Below are positions 8,700 to 16,147 of a stretch of DNA of 64,000 nt, one piece after another; positions within the stretch are counted from its first letter, which is position 1, and each line of letters opens with the position of its first letter. Position numbers and translations under genes: made by a program. The notes below the pieces were generated by a model. The model ran no database searches, was not told the origin of the DNA, and saw nothing but the letters and a program-made list of their open reading frames with translations. Source of the stretch: Rhizobium sp. TH135 (GTDB lineage Bacteria; Pseudomonadota; Alphaproteobacteria; Rhizobiales; Rhizobiaceae); NCBI RefSeq assembly GCF_002855515.1, contig NZ_PKRP01000009.1, positions 1 to 64,000 on the forward strand, read 5' to 3'.

Positions 8700-8945
8700 T
8701 CTCCTCGATGAGGGAAAGAGGAGCGCCGCCCCCTCTCCCTCACAAGGGGAAAAAACGGTCTCCCCGTCCTTCCTTCGCGCAGCCTTGCGGCCGCGCTTAC
8801 GTGCAGGAGCGCCGCTGACGCGCCGCCCCTTCGGCTTTGCCTCGGGCGGGCGAACCCCCTCCGTTTTTATCCCCTTGCCACCCTCTCCCCCGCTGCTCCG
8901 CGCGAACTCGGGAACAGGAGCGGGGCTCCTGCCCACGAGGGGCAT
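8700..8945 (+). repeat. Structured GC-rich leader repeat, left copy
   Basis: This stretch directly precedes the DUF3846 gene and matches, in inverted genomic orientation, the stretch upstream of the leftward gene at 54906-55187. Shared landmarks in order are CGGTCTCCCC, a CTTGCGGCC block, CCCCCTCCG-TTT, CCCTCTC-CC, GCTG-TCCGC-CGA-CTCGGG, and a hairpin of the form CAGGAGC-GGGGCTCCTG followed by CCC. The orientation relative to the downstream gene is the same in both copies, so this is a 5' leader element and not a transposon end. Confidence 0.6.
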
Positions 8946-8985
8946 GAGAAGACCGCTTCGCGGAATTGGAGAAAGGGTGAGAACT

Positions 8986-9441
8986 ATGGCCACAAACGCA
9001 AACGTTTACCTGCTGGACCCGGAAGTCGGGACCATTCAAGCTGCCGAGGTCGCAGCACCTAGCGCATTCTCTCAGACCTACGGGCTGATTGGATGCCAGC
9101 TTGTCGAGGTGGTGCCATTCGACACGAACCACGTTCTTATCGTCGATGAGGAGGGTTTGCGGGACGGCTTGACCGCCTTCACCGTCTTTGACGGCTACCC
9201 GCAGCCATTGGCTGGAAAGATCGTTCTTGCCAGCCTGGACGGCGCGCATGTCCTACCGCCGCAGATCAGCATTGAGGAAGCAGCGGCCCGCCTGAACGTC
9301 TGCAAGCCGGTTCTTGATCCGGTCTTTGCCAATGCAGACGAGCATTCCCCCAATGGGGTCATTCTGGGCGGCGCCTTGATCGGGTTCCAGACCCGTATCA
9401 CCCGCACTCACCCAACCGTCATGGCGGGGGTAGTCCGATGA
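8986..9441 (+). CDS. DUF3846-type plasmid protein
   Basis: 151 residues from ATG 8986, preceded by GAAAGGG. Longer upstream frames read into the repetitive leader and are not protein-like. The sequence (MATNANVYLLDPEVGTIQAAEV, then IGCQLVEVVPFDTNHVLIVDEEGLRDG and NGVILGGALIGFQ) matches the pattern of DUF3846 proteins: a nucleic-acid-associated-looking small domain common on plasmids and phages, with the conserved IVDEEGL and GxALI elements. The biochemical role is not known to me. It overlaps the next gene by ATGA at 9438-9441, so the two are co-translated. Confidence 0.72.
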   Translation: MATNANVYLLDPEVGTIQAAEVAAPSAFSQTYGLIGCQLVEVVPFDTNHVLIVDEEGLRDGLTAFTVFDGYPQPLAGKIVLASLDGAHVLPPQISIEEAAARLNVCKPVLDPVFANADEHSPNGVILGGALIGFQTRITRTHPTVMAGVVR

Positions 9442-10436
9442 TCATCGCTGTTGTCGAGGACCGCACCCTGTCCATTCTCGCCGGAACCTTTGCCGCGACC
9501 ATCGCGGCGAAGGACATCGAACATAGCTTCCATGCCCTTACTCATTTTCCGGAGCGGCGCACCCTTTCCGAACTCGAAGGGCTGGCAGAGCGTCTGAACG
9601 GCTTTGCCGCCTACATGGTGGAGCTGTGGGAGCAAGCAAAACTCCCCCTGCCGGATGCTGAACTAGAGGCCTTTGCCCGTCGTCATGTCGAGATCACCGC
9701 CAAGTATTGGGCAGCGGAAGGCCGTTGCATGAACTGGTTCATCACCGGACCTGCCCGCTTTCCCGTCGCCCGCAATGAAAAGCGGATGCGAGTTTCAGAC
9801 GCCCGCCGTGCTGACATCTCAGCCCATATCGCGACTGCGAAAAAAGCAGTGAAGCGCAAGGCGTTCCCCCACGGGAGCGATGACGAGCCGATCCGAGCCA
9901 GTGACCCGGCAGCCATGCAGCGCATCGCCTCGCGGATCGAAGACCTGGCACTGTCCATCGACCGGATGAAACGGGCGAATGTCATCATTCGCCGGATGGA
10001 GAAGGATCAGGCGAGCGAAGCCGACATTCTGGCCCGTGTGGTGGCCGAAACCGGCATGGACGAGGAGAGGGCATCGCGTGGCGTTACCCTTGCCCCGTGG
10101 CAGAACCGACGCGGCTTTTCCACCACCAACACCCGCGCCGAACTGCGCCGTATGCAAACCCGCCATGCATCGCTTGCTGCGATGAAGAAGCGCGGCGACC
10201 GCGCCGAGGACGTCGAGACGGAGGCAGGAGCCGTCACGGTCAAGGAAAATACCGACATGGCCCGCATTCAGTTGCTCTTTCCTGGCAAGCCGGACGAACA
10301 GACGCGGCGCACCCTGAAATCTCACGGGTTCCGCTGGTCCCCTTCGCAGGGGGCTTGGCAGCGCAACTTGAACGAGGCCGGGCGCTATGCGGCCAAGTGC
10401 GTCTTGAAATCGATCAGCGGCGACAGCGCCGCTTGA
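9438..10436 (+). CDS. Conserved plasmid protein, unknown function
   Basis: 332 residues. The middle part is helical and Arg/Glu-rich (about 145-215: SRIEDLALSIDRMKRANVIIRRMEKDQ). Residues about 280-320 hold a small domain ending KSHGFRWSPSQGAWQRNLN, a motif recurring at the C-termini of plasmid and phage proteins near antirestriction or DUF3560-type proteins. No enzyme motif is evident. Coupled by ATGA to the DUF3846 gene and followed 28 bp later by another plasmid gene, it belongs to a four- to five-gene operon read from the structured leader. The family is recognised only loosely. Confidence 0.62.
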   Translation: MIIAVVEDRTLSILAGTFAATIAAKDIEHSFHALTHFPERRTLSELEGLAERLNGFAAYMVELWEQAKLPLPDAELEAFARRHVEITAKYWAAEGRCMNWFITGPARFPVARNEKRMRVSDARRADISAHIATAKKAVKRKAFPHGSDDEPIRASDPAAMQRIASRIEDLALSIDRMKRANVIIRRMEKDQASEADILARVVAETGMDEERASRGVTLAPWQNRRGFSTTNTRAELRRMQTRHASLAAMKKRGDRAEDVETEAGAVTVKENTDMARIQLLFPGKPDEQTRRTLKSHGFRWSPSQGAWQRNLNEAGRYAAKCVLKSISGDSAA

Positions 10437-10464
10437 TCAGCTCCGGAGAACAGAGGATCCCCAC

Positions 10465-10911
10465 ATGAATGAGCAGATTTTTACAGTCATGGAGTTTTCC
10501 GGCCGAGGCGACGCCATGTTCGGCGGCAGTGCCGCCGACTGGAGCCTATACACCCAAGAAGACGGCTCAAACGCTTTCATGAGTGCCGCCGACGCGCAGC
10601 GCCGCCAGCTGGTGAAAGCCTATTTCCCGACCAAGAAGGAGGCAAGTGAGGCCGGAGAGGCAGCCAGTCAGCGCAAGGCCCTGATTTCGGCCTTGCCTGT
10701 TCGGCGCGTTGACGAGATCCCCTATGCGCAATTGCGCTGGATTGTCGGAAACATGCACGTTGGGACCAGCGATGACGACTTGAAAGCCGACATCAAGGGA
10801 CGCGCGAAGTCGGGCATGACCGAGAATCCCGACCTTCTGGCGCAGGCGTGCGCCTATGCACTGGCAAGCCACCGAGCCAATCAGGGCTTGGTTGCTCATT
10901 TCCGGCTTTAG
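10465..10911 (+). CDS. Hypothetical plasmid protein
   Basis: 148 residues from ATG 10465. The N-terminal half (MNEQIFTVMEFSGRGDAMFGG, DWSLYTQEDGSNAFMSAADAQRRQ) has a mixed alpha/beta look. The C-terminal half contains PYAQLRWIVGNMHVGTSDDDLKADIKGRA, which looks like a small helical bundle. No membrane segment or signal peptide. I do not recognise a family. It sits in the same rightward operon as the DUF3846 gene, and its TAG stop overlaps the GGAGG that serves the next gene. Confidence 0.6.
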   Translation: MNEQIFTVMEFSGRGDAMFGGSAADWSLYTQEDGSNAFMSAADAQRRQLVKAYFPTKKEASEAGEAASQRKALISALPVRRVDEIPYAQLRWIVGNMHVGTSDDDLKADIKGRAKSGMTENPDLLAQACAYALASHRANQGLVAHFRL

Positions 10912-10921
10912 GAGGCGAGGC

Positions 10922-11158
10922 ATAAAAAGCAACGGCCAGCGCCGAAGCGTTGAGGTCTTCGACACGCCCTCCGGTCTAGGAGGGAGCCACACGGTTGAGG
11001 TGGTCGAGGACCTTGGAAACAATAAGGTCAAGGTGCGGGTCTGGTATGGACGCGCCACCGCGACAGGTTGGGAAGCGTGGAAGGATTGGGACGGCTACCG
11101 CTTTGAGACCGACCGCGCCAGGCTAACCAACAAGCGGTCAATGCCGCTGTTCAAATAG
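10922..11158 (+). CDS. Small hypothetical protein, probable ATA start
   Basis: The frame codes for KSNGQRRSVEVFDTPSGL and on to TNKRSMPLFK, about 79 residues, with a compact beta-rich look (TVEVVEDLGNNKVKVRVWYG). The only ATG in frame is 10856, 56 bp inside the upstream gene and without a ribosome-binding site. In contrast, GGAGG at 10911-10915 lies six bases before an ATA codon at 10922, exactly where a start codon should be. Either ATA is used, or an ATG has mutated and expression is weakened. The gene continues the DUF3846 operon. No family is recognised. Confidence 0.5.
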   Translation: MKSNGQRRSVEVFDTPSGLGGSHTVEVVEDLGNNKVKVRVWYGRATATGWEAWKDWDGYRFETDRARLTNKRSMPLFK

Positions 11159-11204
11159 GACCTGGGCCGCATTTCGATGCGGCCCGACATCAGGAGGGAC
11201 ACCA

Positions 11205-11510
11205 TTGAGCCGCTACACCGTGACCGTGAAAACCGAGGAAGAGACCGACGAGAACGCCGTAATCGGCTATGATCCGCCGTTGCGCACCTTCTTTCTGCAG
11301 GCATTTCCCGACGAGGAAACCGACGAATATGCCCTGTGGTTCGGGACGCTTCTTGAGCAGCACCCAAGCCTTGAATCGATCATCGAGAGCGCGCGCCGGT
11401 TTGGCTATGAGATCGAAGGGCTGTCACAGAACGCCATCGTCGCGATGACAAAGGAAGCAGGAAGGCCGCCGCCGCCAAGCCTTGGCGAGCGGTTAGGGCT
11501 GGTACGCTGA
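11205..11510 (+). CDS. Small hypothetical plasmid protein
   Basis: 101 residues from a TTG at 11205, preceded by GGAGG with seven bases between. The sequence starts MSRYTVTVKTEEETDENAVIGYDPP and has TFFLQAFPDEETDEYALWFGTLLEQHPSLESIIESARRFGYEI; it is acidic and soluble. It resembles small conserved proteins found among plasmid housekeeping genes, but I cannot name the family. It ends the rightward operon that began at 8986; a hairpin follows at 11532. Confidence 0.6.
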   Translation: MSRYTVTVKTEEETDENAVIGYDPPLRTFFLQAFPDEETDEYALWFGTLLEQHPSLESIIESARRFGYEIEGLSQNAIVAMTKEAGRPPPPSLGERLGLVR

Positions 11511-11531
11511 CAATTGTTGGATGCATTTTTG

Positions 11532-11559
11532 CGGGGCTGGTTCGGAAGAACTGGCCCCG
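11532..11559 (+). terminator. Probable operon-end hairpin
   Basis: CGGGGCTGGTT at 11532-11542 pairs with AACTGGCCCCG at 11549-11559 (two wobble or weak pairs, six-base loop), 21 bp after the last gene of the operon. The run of T expected of a classic intrinsic terminator is weak (ATTTT 14 bases further on). Confidence 0.45.
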
Positions 11560-11690
11560 TAGCCATTTTGGCCGTTGCGAACCTGGCCGCATCGAGCGGG
11601 CTGCGGTCCGCCCGAAGGGAGCCCATGCCCCTCCCCTCGGCTCCCCTCCCGCCCGATTGCTGCCGCTGAAGCGAGGCCGGGATCGGAACG

Positions 11691-12047
11691 TCAGGGGCGT
11701 CCACGAGCGCCAGAGTTCTCAGAAATCGACTTCAGCTCTTGGAAAGATAATGAGCTCCTGGTCGCGATCAGATAACCGGCCAGATAGGTCAGCTTCAGAT
11801 ATGCTTCACCGTCGCCTCTTGGCTCATAATTGATGATTGCCAAGCGGCTCGCCTTCGCCTTTTTTCCCCCTTGAACTGCCGCTGAATGCTGATCAATCAG
11901 CTCACGAAGCGAGGGTTTTTCTCCTGTCGCACCAGCTGCGATCTCCGTTCCCACTTTGTTTGACGTGGACAATGCCGGAGCCGTTTTGGTGCATCGAGCG
12001 GCAATTGCTTCACGGGACGAACGCGAACTGGATGACGACAGTAGCAT
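11691..12047 (-). CDS. Small protein with a YLAGYLIA C-terminal module
   Basis: 118 residues. The N-terminal third is Ser/Ala-rich (SSSSSRSSREAIAARC), followed by LRELIDQHSAAVQGGKKAK and a C-terminal YLKLTYLAGYLIATRSSLSFQELKSI. The C-terminal module recurs in the protein at 54906-55187 (LLYVAGYLIASKGSLNPEEMELLL), also leftward and also at the edge of the backbone. The shared module suggests a small family of plasmid or rhizobial proteins; I know no function. It is transcribed divergently from the RcgA-like gene, so the 90 bp between them may hold promoters for both. Confidence 0.6.
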   Translation of the reverse strand: MLLSSSSSRSSREAIAARCTKTAPALSTSNKVGTEIAAGATGEKPSLRELIDQHSAAVQGGKKAKASRLAIINYEPRGDGEAYLKLTYLAGYLIATRSSLSFQELKSISENSGARGRP

Positions 12048-12140
12048 GGCGGATGCCTCACCGATCTAGTTGCATTGGGGATCGTCTCAGACCATCAAAT
12101 CGTCCACAACGCACGATAGGATACGAAACAAGACGAAATC

Positions 12141-13772
12141 TTGGGCTGTAAGTCATTGGAAAAAAACGGTAAGATTTTTGTTCCACCGCCGGCGGATGGA
12201 AGCGATTTCAAGGAACTGTTCAAGAAAATGGCTGCTGCGGGTGCCGGACGCCTGTTGGGTGAAGACGGTTTTCCCCAAGGCCCGTGGACGCCGGAGCTGC
12301 TGGCGGATGCCATCTCAAAGATCGACGCCAACCGTGTCGGAGTGGATCTTCGCACCGTCCAGCTCTGGTTTCAGGAGAATGACAAAGGCATCAGCCCGGC
12401 CAACATTCGCTGGCTGGCACGCATCTTCGGTTGCGACGATCGCGAGGCGACGAAAGATTGGCTGAATGAGCTCAGCTCGGCCCAAGCGCGCCTGACCGCC
12501 AGGCGGCGAGATCAAAAGAAGACCGGTGGCTCGACTGCGACTGCCCTGCGTGTGCCTGACACGTCAGCGCCAGAAAAAAACCAGGTTCCTCTAACGCCCG
12601 TCGTCTCGGTGGACCTTCAAACCATGCCAGCGGAGCGGCCAAGGGGTTTGGCAATCAAGACCGAGGCGATTTTCTCGCATGGATCACATCTGAACTTGCC
12701 GGCCTGGATCTTCGCCGGTTCGTCCGCCCTCGGATTCCTCTCTTACATTTTGGGGATCCACAGCATCACCTATGTGCGCTCGGATGGTATCGAGAAGCAG
12801 GTTGGCTTCCTCTGGGCACCGAATTGGACCTTCCTGTTCATGGTGCTGTTGCCACTGTTTTTCGCCGTCGTCATCGAGCTTCTGGGTTTCTGGAAGCATG
12901 ATGGCCGGCTCAGGCTACTGGCGGAGGCTGATCGTGTTAGAAGCGGCGACGCCTGGACGCTACATTTGCAGGCCAACTCACAGACCTATTGGGCAGTTTT
13001 CCTGATCTGCATATTATTCGCGGGCGTGGTGCAATGGATCGGCGTGCAGCTTATCCCTCTGCTTGAGCAAGCGCAGGATTTTGCCCCAAGCTGGGGGACG
13101 ATCGGTATCATCAGGCCGGATATCCTATCGACGCCGGCGGCAATCGTATTTACCGCCCTTGCCTATCTCTACATGTCCACAAGCTTCTACCTGCTGTTCG
13201 CTGGCCTGATCCTGCTGCATACGATCATCCATGATCTATGGAAGCTTAAACGCGGAACTGAACTCCTTGGCGAGCAGAGAGCCTGGCCGGACACCAGTGA
13301 AATCGGTCTGCGGATCATGCGCGGGGTCTTCAGATGTTCCGTGCTCGTCGTCCTTGCTGCCATCTGCATGAAGGCACAAAGTGCCTATCTTGCATCGCAG
13401 GGCCCGGATTTCGTGACATGGCTGGTCCGCGATGTCTGGGCTGCGCTGGCAGATTACGACGATGGAGATAGGACCTTCGATTACATCATGCCCACACACT
13501 ACAGCAGCTTGCTCGTCGTGCTTTCGACCTGCAGCGTCTTTGTGTATGGAGCAATCCGCTTGGGGGATGATAGGCGGCTTCGTTCCCCCCTGTGGAAGAT
13601 GTCTGCGGTGATCGGTTTGCTTTTCGTCTCATACATGTTGATCGACGCGTTCGATGGTTTCTCTGTTTTGCTAATCGTTACCGCACTCATTGCGACCTAT
13701 GGTCTATTCGATCCGGCGTTTGAGCCAGCTTGGCGTGCCCGTGAGATAAGAGGCGACAGCCGTGTTTCATAA
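12141..13772 (+). CDS. rcgA: RcgA-like membrane protein with N-terminal HTH-like region
   Basis: About 543 residues from TTG 12141; a second TTG at 12156 is possible and no clear ribosome-binding site decides. Residues about 50-110 look like a small helical DNA-binding region (LLADAISKIDANRVGVDLRTVQLWFQ, then GISPANIRWLARIFGC). From about 190 there are roughly eight hydrophobic segments (for example FAGSSALGFLSYILGI, FLFMVLLPLFFAVVIELL, VFLICILFAGVVQWIGV). The pairing with a downstream alpha/beta hydrolase matches RcgA/RcgR, which I recall as proteins described in rhizobial plasmids where RcgA is needed for, and RcgR inhibits, conjugative transfer. If so this is an inner-membrane regulator or transporter. 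The last codons overlap rcgR by 11 bases. The assignment is from memory of the family. Confidence 0.62.
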   Translation: MGCKSLEKNGKIFVPPPADGSDFKELFKKMAAAGAGRLLGEDGFPQGPWTPELLADAISKIDANRVGVDLRTVQLWFQENDKGISPANIRWLARIFGCDDREATKDWLNELSSAQARLTARRRDQKKTGGSTATALRVPDTSAPEKNQVPLTPVVSVDLQTMPAERPRGLAIKTEAIFSHGSHLNLPAWIFAGSSALGFLSYILGIHSITYVRSDGIEKQVGFLWAPNWTFLFMVLLPLFFAVVIELLGFWKHDGRLRLLAEADRVRSGDAWTLHLQANSQTYWAVFLICILFAGVVQWIGVQLIPLLEQAQDFAPSWGTIGIIRPDILSTPAAIVFTALAYLYMSTSFYLLFAGLILLHTIIHDLWKLKRGTELLGEQRAWPDTSEIGLRIMRGVFRCSVLVVLAAICMKAQSAYLASQGPDFVTWLVRDVWAALADYDDGDRTFDYIMPTHYSSLLVVLSTCSVFVYGAIRLGDDRRLRSPLWKMSAVIGLLFVSYMLIDAFDGFSVLLIVTALIATYGLFDPAFEPAWRAREIRGDSRVS

Positions 13773-14784
13773 TTGGCTGGATCGTTGGGACGAGGGTCGC
13801 GCACAGCGCGGCGAAGAGGCCAAGAAGATCACGGACTTCATTCTGGACGCCGATCGTGCATTTCCCGGCATGGGGGCGGCTGAAACGGTAGAGGAGTTTT
13901 GCGTTCTCGCGGAAACGGCCGCCGCTGACCCGGACTTTTTTGAGCCGCCTGATGCGAGCGATCATAGCTTCGAGCTGCGGAATGGCTGGCTGACATTCCC
14001 TTCGGACGTTTCAACCGATGTTGCTGAAAACAACATCGTGTGGGCCAGGATCACGGAGAGCGGAAAACGCGATCAGGCAGTCGTGATCTTCCATCACTGG
14101 AACGCGACCAGTCGGAACCGGCAGATCGCCGGGTTCCTTTCCTGGCAGGGGATCACGGTTATTGAGATCGCCATGCCCTACCACTTGGAACGCAAGCGGC
14201 CCGGATCGCTCTATGCCGATTACATGCTCAGCGCCAATCTCGGCCGCACGATGCAAGCCGTCAAACAGGCGGTATGGGACGGGCGTAAGCTTATCGGCTG
14301 GCTAAAGCGCCAAGGCTATCGGGATGTTTCCGTTCTCGGGATGAGCCTTGGATCTTGGGTTGCAGGATTGGTCGCGGCGTATGAACCCGCCGTCTCGCGG
14401 GCGTCTATGTTCCTCACGGCAGGGAGCCTTGCTGAAATGGTATGGACCGGGCGCGCAACCCGCTCGATCCGGACAAGCCTCGAGCCGCATCTTACGCTTG
14501 CCCAACTGCAAAGAGCGTGGGCACCGCTCAATCTCGAAAACCAGCCAGACAGGCTGGCGCGGCCAGGCCTCGAACTTCTGGTGATTCTGGCGTCGAGGGA
14601 TTCGGTTGTTCTGCCGGACCTGTCCGAACGGCTGCTCGGAAGGCTGGAGAACGCCGGAGCCAGAGTGAGCGTGCTGCGGCTGAATTGCGGGCACTACTCT
14701 CTTGGGCGGCCACCCTACATCTTGCGAGCCGGATGGAGCTTGAAGCGGTTTCTGTTACGCAAGCGCGGCGCCACTCAGGCTTAG
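13762..14784 (+). CDS. rcgR: RcgR-like alpha/beta hydrolase
   Basis: 340 residues from GTG 13762, overlapping the RcgA-like stop. The nucleophile elbow is VLGMSLGSW with Ser195; ASRDSVV supplies a candidate acid at Asp280 and LNCGHYS the candidate His311, a complete alpha/beta-hydrolase triad in the right order. VVIFHHWN near 107-113 would form the oxyanion-hole loop. It has no signal peptide, so it is cytosolic. The RcgR family is annotated as putative lactone hydrolases and acts negatively on rhizobial plasmid transfer; hydrolysis of an acyl-homoserine-lactone-like signal is a plausible but unproven role. There is no luxI or luxR homologue in the window to supply or sense such a signal. Confidence 0.66.
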   Translation: MFHNWLDRWDEGRAQRGEEAKKITDFILDADRAFPGMGAAETVEEFCVLAETAAADPDFFEPPDASDHSFELRNGWLTFPSDVSTDVAENNIVWARITESGKRDQAVVIFHHWNATSRNRQIAGFLSWQGITVIEIAMPYHLERKRPGSLYADYMLSANLGRTMQAVKQAVWDGRKLIGWLKRQGYRDVSVLGMSLGSWVAGLVAAYEPAVSRASMFLTAGSLAEMVWTGRATRSIRTSLEPHLTLAQLQRAWAPLNLENQPDRLARPGLELLVILASRDSVVLPDLSERLLGRLENAGARVSVLRLNCGHYSLGRPPYILRAGWSLKRFLLRKRGATQA

Positions 14785-14802
14785 GAGCGATTGAGCGCCG
14801 CA

Positions 14803-15096
14803 TCAAGCGGCACCCAACCGCAATGAGGGGAGCCCCCTTCGGCCCCTCCCCTCAAACTTCCCTTCCCCCTCACGACGGAAGCGCCCCGCAAGCTGGGCGG
14901 CTCCCTGAGACTTGTTGTCGTTTCCAGCCAGAGCGTCGATGTCAGCTCCCCACCGCTGCAGCATCACGGCGATGGAGATCCGACCTGGCGGCCGGATGGC
15001 GATTTGCCGGTTGAAGGCGAAGGCGACGGCCGGGGCTACGAAGGCCGCGTTTTCAGGCCGCTCCTTAGTGGCCGTACGCAATCTAATCCTGCGCAC
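14803..15096 (-). CDS. Small GNDNK-motif protein, inverted copy
   Basis: The leftward frame contains FNRQIA, RISIAVMLQRWG and AGNDNKSQ. This matches, in order, INRQIA, RFSIAVMLPLL and AGNDNKPQ of the rightward gene at 15242-15439. The 5' regions also match (CACTAAGGAG preceded by GATT-CG), but in this copy the ATG that follows the ribosome-binding site in the other copy is missing, and the frame must start further upstream (15096). The C-terminal tail after the GNDNK motif is Arg/Gly-rich and may be spurious. Probably a diverged or decayed duplicate. Function unknown. Confidence 0.4.
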   Translation of the reverse strand: MRRIRLRTATKERPENAAFVAPAVAFAFNRQIAIRPPGRISIAVMLQRWGADIDALAGNDNKSQGAAQLAGRFRREGEGKFEGRGRRGLPSLRLGAA

Positions 15097-15241
15097 GATA
15101 CGGCAGGCCCCGCCTTAGCGTGCAACCCTAAAGGGTTCTCCCCTCCGCTTCGCTCTGTTGCGATCGCTACGCGATGCACTCGGCGGTTCCAGCCGTATTC
15201 GAGCTTCGCGATTACGCACAACCACTAAGGAGGAACCTCTG

Positions 15242-15439
15242 ATGAAAACGCTCGTAACCTTCTGCCAGAAAACCGGCCGTCGCCTTCGCCAGTTTATCAA
15301 CCGGCAAATCGCGAAGTTGTCCCATAAGGCCCAACTTCGGTTCTCCATCGCCGTGATGCTTCCGCTCCTCGCCAAGGTCGAGTTCAGCTATCAAGTCGAG
15401 TTCAACGGCAAGGCCGGAAACGACAACAAGCCTCAGTGA
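15242..15439 (+). CDS. Small basic GNDNK-motif protein
   Basis: 65 residues from ATG 15242 with a strong AAGGAGG eight bases upstream. It is basic with a hydrophobic middle: MKTLVTFCQKTGRRLRQF, then RFSIAVMLPLLAK, ending GKAGNDNKPQ. A related copy lies on the other strand at 14803-15096, sharing the leader. I recognise this as a type of short ORF repeated on rhizobial plasmids but know no function; membrane association through the central hydrophobic stretch is possible. A hairpin (ACCCTGC-ccc-GCAGGGT, 15451-15467) follows 12 bases after the stop and may be its terminator. Confidence 0.55.
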   Translation: MKTLVTFCQKTGRRLRQFINRQIAKLSHKAQLRFSIAVMLPLLAKVEFSYQVEFNGKAGNDNKPQ

Positions 15440-15972
15440 GGTACGGCCGCACCCTGCCCCGCAGGGTACGGCCTATCATGGAATAGAACGCCCGGCGCAG
15501 ACGCATGGAAGTGCAGCGCTCAAGCAGGACGAGTGGCAGGAGTTCCGATATTGCGCTATGAGGCCTTTATGTCCGGTGTCGAGGATCTGCCTCTGGGCAG
15601 GCGTAATGGTCCGAAAGCCGGGTCTGCGGTCTGATCCCCAAAAAAGACCCGCCGTAAGTGGCGGGTCAAAAGCCGCTCCTGGGAGTCCCAAGCGGCGGGG
15701 GCTGCATCAGTTTCGGTCCAAGCTCGGCTCGCCTCTGCCTCCCAAAGCTTGGCATGGCCAGACACACCATAGCGAGCAGTCTGCTTGATGCAATGCTCAA
15801 ATACAATGGATCGTCCAAGAGCAAGGTACTGGCAGGGGTGGCGATATTCCGCAGCAGTTGTTGGATGCTCGCGGCTATTAAGGCTAGTACGCTTGCTGAG
15901 GAAGAACCAGATGGCCAGCAAGTCCACTGTTGCCGTGATCCCGGGGTAAGGCGCTGCGAGCCTTACCTCGTG
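15440..15972. other. Intergenic region with hairpins
   Basis: About 530 bp without a convincing gene. It contains the ACCCTGC/GCAGGGT hairpin at 15451-15467 flanked by GTACGGCC direct repeats, a leftward terminator at 15646-15667, and GGTAAGGC/GCCTTACC at 15945-15967 (8-bp stem, 7-base loop) directly after the leftward small ORF. A leftward frame at 15556-15927 exists but would run through the terminator, so I do not call it. Confidence 0.5.
15640..15667 (-). terminator. Leftward rho-independent terminator
   Basis: GACCCGCC (15646-15653) pairs perfectly with GGCGGGTC (15660-15667) around a six-base loop. On the minus strand the stem is followed by TTTTTT, so it terminates leftward transcription. 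The nearest leftward genes are the small ORF at 15973-16119 and the GGDEF-EAL and chemoreceptor genes beyond, whose transcript probably ends here. Confidence 0.75.
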
Positions 15973-16119
15973 CTAGTTGTGTCCGGCGGTGATGTGAGAG
16001 GTGTCCTCGACAATCTTTACGTCTGCATCGGGCTCATCAAACACAACCAAACCGAGTTTGAGCAGCTGAATACAGCAAACTACCGACAATCCACACAAAA
16101 AGACGGTTCGCCACTTCAT
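15973..16119 (-). CDS. Small possible exported or membrane peptide
   Basis: 48 codons from ATG 16119: MKWRTVFLCGLSVVCCIQLL, then KLGLVVFDEPDADVKIVEDT and a short polar tail. The N-terminus looks like a signal or membrane anchor (positively charged, then a hydrophobic stretch with cysteines). It lies 28 bp downstream of the GGDEF-EAL gene on the same strand, followed by a hairpin. The ribosome-binding site is weak (GGTGGGG about nine bases upstream). No family known; it may be spurious. Confidence 0.35.
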   Translation of the reverse strand: MKWRTVFLCGLSVVCCIQLLKLGLVVFDEPDADVKIVEDTSHITAGHN

Positions 16120-16147
16120 GCTCAGCCCCACCAGAGATGGAATCCCC

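Noticed and set aside
15556-15927. Leftward frame of 123 codons
   Set aside because: A strong leftward terminator lies inside it at 15646-15667, so it would not be transcribed to its end.
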